This document shows, one piece after another, positions 12,755 through 20,375 of a stretch of 64,000 nt of DNA. The DNA is from Marinibaculum pumilum (GTDB lineage: Bacteria; Pseudomonadota; Alphaproteobacteria; Ferrovibrionales; Ferrovibrionaceae). The notes under the pieces were generated by a model. That model ran no database searches. It had not been told where the DNA came from and saw nothing but the letters and a program-made list of their open reading frames with translations. Positions within the stretch are counted from its first letter, which is position 1, and the number at the start of each line of letters is the position of its first letter. The stretch spans positions 62,001-126,000 of the forward strand of contig NZ_JBHRTR010000005.1 of assembly GCF_042646425.1 (NCBI RefSeq). Direction: 5' to 3'. The position numbers were made by a program, and so were the translations under genes.

Positions 12755-12987
12755 GAAATCGGGTTCTCAAGTCGGCGCCGCTGGCCGCGGTGCCGGTCGC
12801 GCTCCTTCTGCTGGCGGGCTGTGCCGGCCAGGGGGCCGGTTCGGCATCGAACGCGGCGTACGAGCAGGCCTGCCGGAGCCAGGGCTATGCCCCTGACGAA
12901 CGGGGCTGGAACAACTGCATCAGCCGGCAGCGCAGCCAGGAGGCAGCCGAACGGCTGCCGCACGACAGCATCCGCTGGGGGATCTGA
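12745..12987 (+). CDS. Small lipoprotein
   Basis: An 80-residue protein with a type II signal peptide: a basic N-terminus, a hydrophobic stretch and a Leu-Leu-Ala-Gly-Cys lipobox with the lipidated cysteine near residue 26. The mature part is about 55 residues, polar, with two further cysteines and a Tyr-Ala-Pro-Asp-Glu-Arg-Gly-Trp-Asn-Asn-Cys segment. It overlaps the end of the SDR gene by 10 bases in another frame, which suggests translational coupling. No function is recognisable. Confidence 0.8.
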   Translation: MSVGNRVLKSAPLAAVPVALLLLAGCAGQGAGSASNAAYEQACRSQGYAPDERGWNNCISRQRSQEAAERLPHDSIRWGI

Positions 12988-13016
12988 CCCCCCGGCGGGC
13001 GGAACGGGGAGGGGGA

Positions 13017-14186
13017 ATGGCAGAAGAGAGTGCCGCGCCGCTGGCCGGCGTGACGGTGATCGACCTGACCCGGGTGCTCGCCGGCCCCTATTGCACCATG
13101 GTGCTGTCGGATCTGGGCGCCCGGGTCATCAAGGTCGAGGTTCCGGGCACCGGCGACGATTCCCGGTCGATCGGCCCGTTCACGGAGGACGGGCGCTCCG
13201 CCTATTTCATGTCGCTGAACCGCGGCAAGGAGAGCATCGCCCTGGACCTCAAGGCACCCGACGACCGGCAGGTCCTGATGGACCTGCTGGCCGGGGCCGA
13301 TGTCCTGGTGGAAAATTATCGCGGCGGCACGATGGAGAAGCTCGGCCTGGGCTGGGACGTGCTGGAGCCGCGCTTTCCCCGGCTGATCTATGCCGCCGTC
13401 TCCGGCTTCGGCCATAGCGGCCCCTACATGAAGCGGGCCGCCTACGACATGGTGGTCCAGGCGATGGGGGGCGTGATGAGCCTGACCGGGCATCCCGGCG
13501 GCCCGCCGACCCGGGTCGGCAGTTCGATCGGCGACATCACCGCCGGCATGTTCCTGACCATCGGCGTCAACGCCGCGCTGTACCGGCGGGAGCGCACCGG
13601 CCGGGGCGGCAAGATCGACGTGTCGATGCTGGACAGCCAGGTCGCGATTCTGGAGAACGCGATCGCCCGCTATGTCACCACCGGCCAGGTTCCCGGCCCG
13701 CTGGGCGCGCGGCATCCGTCGATCACGCCGTTCGAGGCCTTCGCCACGGCCGACGGCCATGTCGTGATCGCCGCCGGCAATGACGGCCTGTTCCGGCGCC
13801 TGGCGGAGACATTGGGCCGCGCCGATCTGGCGAGACGCGAGGAATTCCTCAGCAACGAGGCGCGGACCCGCAACCAGCCGGCCCTGAAGCAGGAGATCGA
13901 GGCGGCCCTGCAGGCGGCCGGCACCGAGGAATGGCTGCGCCGGCTCGACGCGGCGGGCATCCCCAGCGGGCCGATCAACGACGTCGCCGCCGTGCTGGAC
14001 GACCCGCAGGTGCGCGCCCGCAACATGGTGGTCAGCGCCGATGACGGCGCCGGCGGCCGCATGCGGATGGCCGGCAACCCGATCAAGTTCTCCGACATGG
14101 CCGATCCCGACAGCCGCGGCCGGCCGCCGGCGCTGGACGAGCATGGCGCGGCAATCCGCGCCGCGCTGCGGGCCGGCAAGGACTGA
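13017..14186 (+). CDS. CaiB/BaiF family (type III) CoA-transferase
   Basis: A 389-residue enzyme that moves CoA between carboxylic acids. The N-terminal Gly-Val-Thr-Val-Ile-Asp-Leu-Thr-Arg-Val-Leu-Ala-Gly-Pro segment (11-24) and the conserved Gly-Asp-Ile motif with probable catalytic Asp173 match the family. The Gly-Arg-Gly-Gly-Lys-Ile-Asp-Val-Ser segment and full length indicate an intact subunit of the interlocked dimer. It sits 29 bp after the lipoprotein and 18 bp before the TPR-oxygenase gene. The substrate is not identifiable; succinyl, formyl or aromatic acyl groups are all known in this family. Confidence 0.92.
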   Translation: MAEESAAPLAGVTVIDLTRVLAGPYCTMVLSDLGARVIKVEVPGTGDDSRSIGPFTEDGRSAYFMSLNRGKESIALDLKAPDDRQVLMDLLAGADVLVENYRGGTMEKLGLGWDVLEPRFPRLIYAAVSGFGHSGPYMKRAAYDMVVQAMGGVMSLTGHPGGPPTRVGSSIGDITAGMFLTIGVNAALYRRERTGRGGKIDVSMLDSQVAILENAIARYVTTGQVPGPLGARHPSITPFEAFATADGHVVIAAGNDGLFRRLAETLGRADLARREEFLSNEARTRNQPALKQEIEAALQAAGTEEWLRRLDAAGIPSGPINDVAAVLDDPQVRARNMVVSADDGAGGRMRMAGNPIKFSDMADPDSRGRPPALDEHGAAIRAALRAGKD

Positions 14187-14204
14187 GCGACGGGCCGCCC
14201 GCCG

Positions 14205-15542
14205 ATGACCGGATCCCCGGCCGGTGCGGCGGGCACCTTCGCCGATGCGCTGGAGGCGGCGAGGCAGCGGCACCGCGCGGGCGAGATCGCGGCGGCTGCC
14301 GAGGTCTATGAGCGCCTGAACCGGGCAGACCCGTCGCATCCCGAACCCTGGCACCTGCTGGCGGTGGTGGCCCACCAGACCGGCGCGCAGGAGCGTGCGG
14401 TGCTGCTGGCGGAGGAGGCCATCCGTCGCGACCCCGCGCGGGGGGCCTATCACAACACCCGCGGCAGCGCCCTGCGCCTGCTGAACCGCATGGCGGAAGC
14501 GGAGAGCGCCTATCGTCGCGCCCTCGACCTGGAGCCTGGTTCGCCGCTCTACGCCACGAACCTTGCCGTTGTACTGCTGGAAACGGCCCGGCCGGCCGAA
14601 GCGTTGGAGATGACCGGGCGCGCCCTGCAGGCCGCGCCGGACGATCCTTCGGTCCTGAACACAAGCGGCCTCGCCCTGCAGGCGCTGCAGCGGCTGCCGG
14701 AGGCGCTGTCGGCCTTCGATCGTGCCGTCGCACGGGCACCGGGTTTCGCCGATGCGCAGAGCAACCGGCGGCTGGCTCTCCTGCAGACGGGGGAGGCCGC
14801 CGCCGCCCGCGCCGCTGCCGAGGCCTGGCTGGCCCGGATGCCCGCGGACCGCGACGCACTGACCCACCTGGCGGCCGCGCTGGCGCAAGCCGGCGACGCA
14901 CCGGCGCTGGCCCGGCTGCTGCCGCTGGATCGCCATGTCGTCCCGCTTGTCCCGCTGCTGGCCGACGGGACCGCGCCAGACGCGGCATTCAACGCCGCTC
15001 TCGCACGCCATTGCGTGGACCATCCCACCCTGCAGGCGGACAGGCACGACAAGGCCACGGCTCAGGGGCGGCAGACCGACGACCTGACCGTCGGCGCACC
15101 GCCGGAACTACGCGCCCTGCTGGAGGCCATCGACCGGGCGGCCCGCCGGCTGGCTGCCGACCTCCGCCGGGCGGAGCCGGAGCATCCCTGGGCCGGCCAT
15201 GTGCCGGCCGACTGGCGGATGCGGGTCTGGGGCACCGTGCTGCACAATGGCGGCCACCAGCGGCCGCACACCCATCCGGCGGGCTGGCTGAGCGGCGTCT
15301 ACTACGTCCAGGTGCCCGGCATCCTGCCGGTGGCCGAGGCGCCTGAAGGGCGGGCCGGCTGGATCGAGTTCGGCCGGCCCGATCCGGCGCTGAACGTCGC
15401 CGCCGGTTTCCAGCTGCGCGATATCGCACCGGTGGCGGGGCAGGCGGTGCTGTTTCCCTCCAATGTCTGGCACCGCACCCATCCCTTCGCGGGGGAGGGT
15501 CTGCGAATCAGCATCGCCTTCGACTTCATCCCCACCGCCTGA
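14205..15542 (+). CDS. TPR protein fused to a putative 2OG-Fe(II) oxygenase
   Basis: A 445-residue protein. Residues 10 to about 230 form TPR-like helical pairs (repeated Ala/Leu/Tyr positions, for example the Ala-Tyr-His-Asn-Thr-Arg-Gly-Ser repeat start). The C-terminal 120 residues are a cupin-type oxygenase with a His-Thr-His-Pro motif, a Trp-Leu-Ser-Gly-Val-Tyr-Tyr strand, a distal His in Trp-His-Arg-Thr-His and an Arg-Ile-Ser-Ile-Ala-Phe-Asp ending that would bind 2-oxoglutarate. This matches the uncharacterised putative 2OG-Fe(II) oxygenase family. The TPR part probably recruits a protein substrate, so a protein hydroxylase role is inferred. Confidence 0.87.
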   Translation: MTGSPAGAAGTFADALEAARQRHRAGEIAAAAEVYERLNRADPSHPEPWHLLAVVAHQTGAQERAVLLAEEAIRRDPARGAYHNTRGSALRLLNRMAEAESAYRRALDLEPGSPLYATNLAVVLLETARPAEALEMTGRALQAAPDDPSVLNTSGLALQALQRLPEALSAFDRAVARAPGFADAQSNRRLALLQTGEAAAARAAAEAWLARMPADRDALTHLAAALAQAGDAPALARLLPLDRHVVPLVPLLADGTAPDAAFNAALARHCVDHPTLQADRHDKATAQGRQTDDLTVGAPPELRALLEAIDRAARRLAADLRRAEPEHPWAGHVPADWRMRVWGTVLHNGGHQRPHTHPAGWLSGVYYVQVPGILPVAEAPEGRAGWIEFGRPDPALNVAAGFQLRDIAPVAGQAVLFPSNVWHRTHPFAGEGLRISIAFDFIPTA

Positions 15543-15661
15543 TCCGGCCTCCGCCAATCGACCGGTCGCGCGGATCGCTTCCGGAAGCTATTCTGGCCGG
15601 CCAGATGACAACCGTTCGGTGCAGGTCCGGGGGGAACCGGCGCGCCCGGAAGGAAAGTGCG

Positions 15662-16177
15662 ATGACACAGCCTGCCGTTGTGGCAGAGGAGGGGTTCGCC
15701 GAGCTGTCCGCCCGGGCGGAGGCGCATAACGTCAGCCCGGTGACCCTGCTTGCGACCGACTATCTGAATCACTTCAACGAAGTGCTCATGCTGCTCGAGA
15801 TGCTGCCGATGGCGCCCGATTGCGCGGCCGACGTGCGCGACTGGGCGCCGAAGAGCTATGAGCGGCATTTCGCGGAGAGCGGCTTCACCGACCGGGACTT
15901 CGTGATCCGTGCCTATGCGGCCGCGCCGCAGGAATATCGCGATCCCTTCGACATGACGATCGAGGCGCTGAACGGGCAGATCGCCGCCGCCGTGGATGAA
16001 TGCTGCGGCCTGGCCGAGAGCGGCGCGGACGAAACGGTCCTGGCGATGGCGGTGGAGAGCCACCTGCCGCATCTGCGCGCCACGGCGGAGCGGGCCAGCG
16101 CCCTGATCCACGGCTATCTGGAGCCCGACGTCGCGGCGGAGGATGCACAGTCCGCCATCGACGCCCTGTTCGACTGA
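15662..16177 (+). CDS. Conserved-looking helical protein of unknown function
   Basis: 171 residues, acidic and mostly helical, without signal peptide or membrane segment. A His-Phe-Asn-Glu-Val-Leu-Met-Leu-Leu-Glu-Met-Leu-Pro stretch near residues 36-48 and a Cys-Cys pair near 116 are its most distinctive parts; several His and Glu residues could bind metal, but no known motif is complete. I chose the ATG at 15662, which has GGAAAG upstream, over a start 57 bases earlier that adds a basic tail. It is followed 150 bp later by a secreted hydrolase gene. I do not recognise the family. Confidence 0.75.
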   Translation: MTQPAVVAEEGFAELSARAEAHNVSPVTLLATDYLNHFNEVLMLLEMLPMAPDCAADVRDWAPKSYERHFAESGFTDRDFVIRAYAAAPQEYRDPFDMTIEALNGQIAAAVDECCGLAESGADETVLAMAVESHLPHLRATAERASALIHGYLEPDVAAEDAQSAIDALFD

Positions 16178-16328
16178 GCGGACCGGCACCGCTGCACCGA
16201 CAGCCGGCGGCGCGAGCGATTGTGATCGCCCGCCGCTTGCCGTGCCGGCGGCTGCGGCGCATGTCTTGCCCCATGCACCGCGGCCTGCCGCCGCGGCGCC
16301 TCCGACCGGATATTCGAGAAGGGAAGGC

Positions 16329-17396
16329 ATGGTTCTGCGAAACCTCCGCCGCACCTGCGGACTGATCCTCGCCCTCGGCTTCGCCCTGGCCGTCGTGCCG
16401 GCGATCCCGGATGCCGCAGCGCTGGACCTGCCCGAGCGCTGGCCCGCAGTGCAGGGCAGCCGGGCCCAGGGCCAGGAGGTGCGCTTTGCCACGGCCAGCC
16501 CCTTCTCCCTGGCGGAAGTCGCCGCCAAGGCCGCGCCGGACGATGAGGCGCTGGGCTATTTCTTCCTGCCGGACGGCGCCTCCGCCGATGCGCCGGTGCC
16601 GGCTGTGGTGATGCTGCATGGGGCCGGCGGCATCCAGGGCGCGCGGGAGATGACCTACGGCGCGCAGTTCGCTGATATGGGGATCGCCGCCCTGGTGATC
16701 GACGTGTTCGGCGCGCGGCGCGACATCGCCACCGGCTTCGTGAACCGGCTGATCAACATCACGGAATCGGCGATGGTCACCGATGCCTATGCGGCGCTGG
16801 ACTGGCTCGATGCGCAGCCGGAGGTCGATGCCGACCGGGTGGTGCTGATCGGCTTTTCCTACGGCGCCATGTCGACCGTGTTCGCGGCCTATGATCAGGT
16901 TGCGGACCTGTTTGCCGGTCCCGGCGACCCGCGCTTCGCCGGGCATATCGCCTTCTACGGGCCCTGCATCGCCCGCTTCCGCGACGCCAGGACGACCGGC
17001 GCCCCGGTCCTGTTCCTGTCCGGCGGCAGGGACGCCATCGTCGATCAGGACCGCTGTAGCGAGATCCAGGACGATCTGCGGCGCGGCGGCTCGCGGGTCG
17101 AGAACATCGTCTATCCCGAGGGCATGCACCAGTGGGACGGGCATTTCGGTTCGCCCCGCATGATCGGGCGCAATCTCGCCCCGTGCAGGCTGGAGGTCGC
17201 GCCCGATTTCAGCGTGACCGACCTGCGCAGCACCCTGCCGATGGCGAATACCTTCTTCCGCAAGGTGATCCTGGGGCTCTGTGCCGGTTCGGAGGGCTAT
17301 ATGATCGGCCGCGACGACGCGGTTCGCAGCCGCTCCAACCAGGAGATCGGGCGTTTCCTGGAAGAGGTGCTGGGGCAGGGCGACGGCGCGTCGTAG
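16329..17396 (+). CDS. Secreted dienelactone-hydrolase-like alpha/beta hydrolase
   Basis: 355 residues with an N-terminal signal peptide (about 1-31, ending Asp-Ala-Ala-Ala). The alpha/beta-hydrolase fold shows an oxyanion His-Gly-Ala-Gly-Gly segment (97-101), nucleophile Ser177 in Gly-Phe-Ser-Tyr-Gly, acid Asp235 in Gly-Gly-Arg-Asp, and His267 in Gly-Met-His-Gln-Trp. Classical dienelactone hydrolases use Cys as nucleophile; this serine variant belongs to the broader family of exported esterases or peptidases. ATG 16329 has GAAGGGAAGG upstream. The substrate is unknown and no ring-cleavage genes are nearby. Confidence 0.85.
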   Translation: MVLRNLRRTCGLILALGFALAVVPAIPDAAALDLPERWPAVQGSRAQGQEVRFATASPFSLAEVAAKAAPDDEALGYFFLPDGASADAPVPAVVMLHGAGGIQGAREMTYGAQFADMGIAALVIDVFGARRDIATGFVNRLINITESAMVTDAYAALDWLDAQPEVDADRVVLIGFSYGAMSTVFAAYDQVADLFAGPGDPRFAGHIAFYGPCIARFRDARTTGAPVLFLSGGRDAIVDQDRCSEIQDDLRRGGSRVENIVYPEGMHQWDGHFGSPRMIGRNLAPCRLEVAPDFSVTDLRSTLPMANTFFRKVILGLCAGSEGYMIGRDDAVRSRSNQEIGRFLEEVLGQGDGAS

Positions 17397-17516
17397 CAGC
17401 GGCGGGGCCGGGTCAGGCCTCGCAGGGATGGCAATCGGGGCAGGCGGTCGGGACCGAGCAGGGGCGCCCCCTTCCCGACGCCGCCATTCCATGGCTGGCT
17501 ACTTTCCCCCAGATTC

Positions 17517-17548
17517 GTCACCGCCGGGCTTGTCCCGGCGGTCTATGG
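17517..17548 (+). repeat. REP-like palindromic repeat, copy 1
   Basis: A 32-base unit whose core folds as a 9-bp stem (ACCGCCGGG against CCCGGCGGT) with loop CTTGT. It matches the second unit, in opposite orientation, at 27 of 32 positions. Confidence 0.75.
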
Positions 17549-17595
17549 TGCGGTGAGGCTCAATAAGGACAGGCACCGATCATTGAGAAGCGGCG

Positions 17596-17627
17596 CCATG
17601 GACCCGCGGGACAAGCCCGCGGGTGAC
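17596..17627 (-). repeat. REP-like palindromic repeat, copy 2 (inverted)
   Basis: The inverse partner of the unit at 17517. Read on the minus strand, its stem is ACCCGCGGG against CCCGCGGGT with the same CTTGT loop. Four of its five differences from copy 1 are two compensated base pairs within the stem, so the fold is kept. Between the copies a CTCAAT (17559-17564) and ATTGAG (17582-17587) pair extends the inverted symmetry. Confidence 0.75.
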
Positions 17628-17742
17628 GCATCGGGGACAGGCAGACGTCCCACTCTGGCGGTTCAGCGATCCGAATCGGACCTCAGCGCGCCCGGCTCCA
17701 TTGCCGCAACCCTGCGCCGCCGTCGCCCGGCCGCCGCGATCC

Positions 17743-19452
17743 TCAGGCCGGCCGGATCGGCCGGTATTGCGGCGTCCAGAAGCGCGCGGTGATCCGCTCC
17801 GAGATCTCGGCATCGCCGATTTCCGGTGCCAGGCCTTCCTTCACCGCCTGGCGGGCGACCGCCTCGGCGATCTTCACACTGACCGCGCGTGCATCGGCGA
17901 GCGGCGGCAGGATCGCGCCGGTCGGGTCCTTCAGCGCCGGGGCCTGTTCGCCCAGCGCTCGGGAGGCCGCCATGAACATGGCGTCGCTGACCCGGCGCGC
18001 GCCGACGGCGAGGATGCCGAGCCCCATGCCGGGGAAGATGTAGGAATTGTTGCACTGGGCGATTGGATAGCTCTTGCCGCCCTGGGAGATGGGGGCGAAG
18101 GGGCTGCCCGTGGCCACCACCGCACGGCCGTCGCTCCACTGCAGCACCTGGGCCGGCGTTGCCTCCACCCGCGAGGTCGGGTTGGACAGCGGGAAGACGA
18201 TCGGCCGCTCATGCTTCGCCGCCAGGGTGCGTATGATCGTCTCGGTGAACAGGCCGGGCTGGCCGGAGACGCCCAGCAGCACGTCCGGCGCCGCCTTCTC
18301 CGCCACCATGTCGAGGCCGATCGCCTGGCCGGGATCCATCCCCAGGCTGCTGACATGGTCCGCCGGCTGCGCCAGCGGCTTCTGGAAGTCGAGCAGGTTG
18401 GGCATCGCGTCGTGCAGCAGGCCGTAGCGGTCGACCATGAACATGCGGCGGCGCGCCTCGTCCGGCGGCAGGCCCTCCTCGATCAGCGCCTGCACGATCT
18501 GGGAGGCGATGCCGCAACCGGCGGCGCCGGCCCCCAGGAAGCCGAAGCGCATATCGGAGAGCCTGCGCCCGACGACATTGGCGGCGGCGAACAGGGTGCC
18601 GACCGCGACGCAGGCGGTGCCCTGTATGTCGTCGTTGAAGGTGCAGAGCTGGTCGCGATAGCGGTTCAGCAGCGGCCCGGCATGGGTCTGCGCAAAATCC
18701 TCGAACTGGAACAGCACGTCCGGCCAGCGCCGCTTGAGCGCCTGGATCACCCGGTCGACGAAATCGTCGTAGTCCTGCCCGGTGATGCGCTCATGCTTCC
18801 AGCCGATATAGAGCGGGTCGTCCAGCCGCTCCTGGTTGTTGGTACCGACGTCGAGCAGGATCGGCAGGGTGGTCGCCGGGTCGATTCCGCCGCAGGCGGT
18901 ATAGAGCGACAGCTTGCCGATCGGGATCCCCATGCCGCCGGCACCCTGGTCGCCGAGACCCAGGATCCGCTCGCCGTCGGTGGCCACGATCACCTGCACG
19001 TCGGGCAGCGGCACGTTGTCGAGCATCTGCTCGATCCGGTCGCGGTCGGGATAGCTGATGAACAGGCCGCGCGGCCGGCGATAGATCTCGCTGAAGGTCT
19101 GGCAGGCCTCGCCCACCGTCGGCGTGTAGAGGATCGGCATCATCTCCGGCAGGTGATCGATCACCAGGCGGTAGAACAGGGTCTCGTTGCGGTCCTGCAG
19201 GGCCCGCAGGTAGATGTGCCGCTCCAGGTCGTTGTCCTTGCGGCTATAGGCCTCGTAGGTGCGGCGGACCTGGTCGCCGAGGGTGGAGACATGCGGCGGC
19301 AGCAGGCCGCGCAGGCCCAGCAGGTCGCGCTCCTCCTCGTCGAAGGCGGTGCTCTTGTTCAGGAGCGCCGTCTCCAGCAGCGGCGCGCCGCGCAGGTCGG
19401 TCCTGATCGGCTCGTTCTCGCTGTGGCCGTGCGTCGCCGTGGCCTCGGGCAT
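17743..19452 (-). CDS. maeA: NAD-type malic enzyme (oxaloacetate-decarboxylating)
   Basis: A 569-residue malic enzyme of the long, single-domain SfcA/MaeA type, converting malate to pyruvate and CO2 with reduction of NAD(P)+. Catalytic residues are visible: Tyr109 in Tyr-Thr-Pro-Thr-Val-Gly, Lys180, metal ligands Glu251-Asp252 and Asp275, and the Rossmann motif Gly-Ala-Gly-Ala-Ala-Gly (307-312). There is no phosphotransacetylase-like extension, unlike MaeB. It starts 60 bp after the acetolactate decarboxylase gene on the same strand and is probably the last gene of that transcription unit, supplying pyruvate to acetolactate synthase. NAD rather than NADP preference is inferred from subfamily. 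Confidence 0.93.
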   Translation of the reverse strand: MPEATATHGHSENEPIRTDLRGAPLLETALLNKSTAFDEEERDLLGLRGLLPPHVSTLGDQVRRTYEAYSRKDNDLERHIYLRALQDRNETLFYRLVIDHLPEMMPILYTPTVGEACQTFSEIYRRPRGLFISYPDRDRIEQMLDNVPLPDVQVIVATDGERILGLGDQGAGGMGIPIGKLSLYTACGGIDPATTLPILLDVGTNNQERLDDPLYIGWKHERITGQDYDDFVDRVIQALKRRWPDVLFQFEDFAQTHAGPLLNRYRDQLCTFNDDIQGTACVAVGTLFAAANVVGRRLSDMRFGFLGAGAAGCGIASQIVQALIEEGLPPDEARRRMFMVDRYGLLHDAMPNLLDFQKPLAQPADHVSSLGMDPGQAIGLDMVAEKAAPDVLLGVSGQPGLFTETIIRTLAAKHERPIVFPLSNPTSRVEATPAQVLQWSDGRAVVATGSPFAPISQGGKSYPIAQCNNSYIFPGMGLGILAVGARRVSDAMFMAASRALGEQAPALKDPTGAILPPLADARAVSVKIAEAVARQAVKEGLAPEIGDAEISERITARFWTPQYRPIRPA

Positions 19453-19512
19453 GGTTCGCCTCCCCCTCGTGCTCGTTGACTGTTCCCTTGGCGGCTCCTG
19501 GGCCGCGGCGGG

Positions 19513-20325
19513 TCAGGATTCCGTCGTCTGGATGTCCTTGTGCAGGTCGCCGCCGGCCAGGTCGGCGCCATCGAAGGCGTCGCTGTGCTGCGGGATTTCC
19601 AGGTGCAGGTTGATGGTATGGTCGATGGCCAGGCGGCCCTCGGCGATCGTGAACGCGGTCATGTGGCCGCCGCAGGTCCGGTCATCGTCGATGAAATGCA
19701 GGTGATAGCCCGGGATGTTGATGCCGACCGTATAGTCCGGCAGGCGGAAGCCGATCAGGCTGCCGCGAATATCGCGATACGCGAACTTCGGCTGGTTCTT
19801 CACCACCTCGACCATCGGCGGATAGGGCTTTTCCTGACGCGGCACGGTGCGTACCTCGACATGGGAGAACAGCCCGTCGACACGGACCGCATAGAAGCCG
19901 TTGCGCTTCGGGGCGACCCGGTCCAGCAGCTGCTCGAAGGCTGCGCGGTCCATCGGGCCGTCGATCTCCTGCTCCAGCTCCGCCTGGAAGAACATCACCG
20001 ACGAGAAGGGTGTCTTCCAGTCCGGCTGCACCGCATGCGCATTCCCGTCGGCGCGCAGGGCGTAGAATTCACCGTCGATCAGGATCATCTCGCCGTCCAG
20101 GGCGTTGAAGGTGCCCAGCCCGAAATCGCCGTGCCGCGCCAGCTCGCCGAAGGTCATCTCGCCGTCATAGACGCCGTTCAGCAGGGCCGACATCATCGAG
20201 GTCTGGAAGAATTCCTGCGCCTTCTCGTGATCCTCGTGGATCCCGGCATCGCCATCGTGATGCGCATGCAGGGCGCGGGCGAACATGATCTCCGGGTCGC
20301 GGTGGTGGTCGTGGCTGTCGCTCAT
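19513..20325 (-). CDS. budA: Alpha-acetolactate decarboxylase
   Basis: A 270-residue enzyme that decarboxylates acetolactate to acetoin. The zinc-binding histidines His208 and His210 (Gly-Tyr-His-Leu-His-Phe) and His221 (Gly-Gly-His-Met) have the spacing of the family, and Arg216 nearby is the expected active-site arginine. Gly-Thr-Phe-Asn-Ala-Leu-Asp-Gly-Glu-Met near 71-80 is another family segment. The first 35 residues are rich in His and Asp and could be an extra metal-binding tail; no signal peptide is seen. It starts 50 bp after the acetolactate synthase gene. Confidence 0.95.
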   Translation of the reverse strand: MSDSHDHHRDPEIMFARALHAHHDGDAGIHEDHEKAQEFFQTSMMSALLNGVYDGEMTFGELARHGDFGLGTFNALDGEMILIDGEFYALRADGNAHAVQPDWKTPFSSVMFFQAELEQEIDGPMDRAAFEQLLDRVAPKRNGFYAVRVDGLFSHVEVRTVPRQEKPYPPMVEVVKNQPKFAYRDIRGSLIGFRLPDYTVGINIPGYHLHFIDDDRTCGGHMTAFTIAEGRLAIDHTINLHLEIPQHSDAFDGADLAGGDLHKDIQTTES

Positions 20326-20375
20326 CGTGGAACCTCCTGCCGGTGCGGTGCCGGCGGTACGCGCCTGCGCCGGGC

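Larger units (their letters stand above)
17397..17742. other. Intergenic spacer between convergent genes, with a palindromic repeat pair
   Basis: These 346 bases lie between the convergent hydrolase and malic-enzyme genes. The only structure I see is the inverted pair of hairpins at 17517-17627. Being between two gene ends, the element could serve as a two-way transcription stop or mRNA-stabilising structure, as REP/BIME elements do. No ORF with a good start and codon use is present. Confidence 0.7.
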
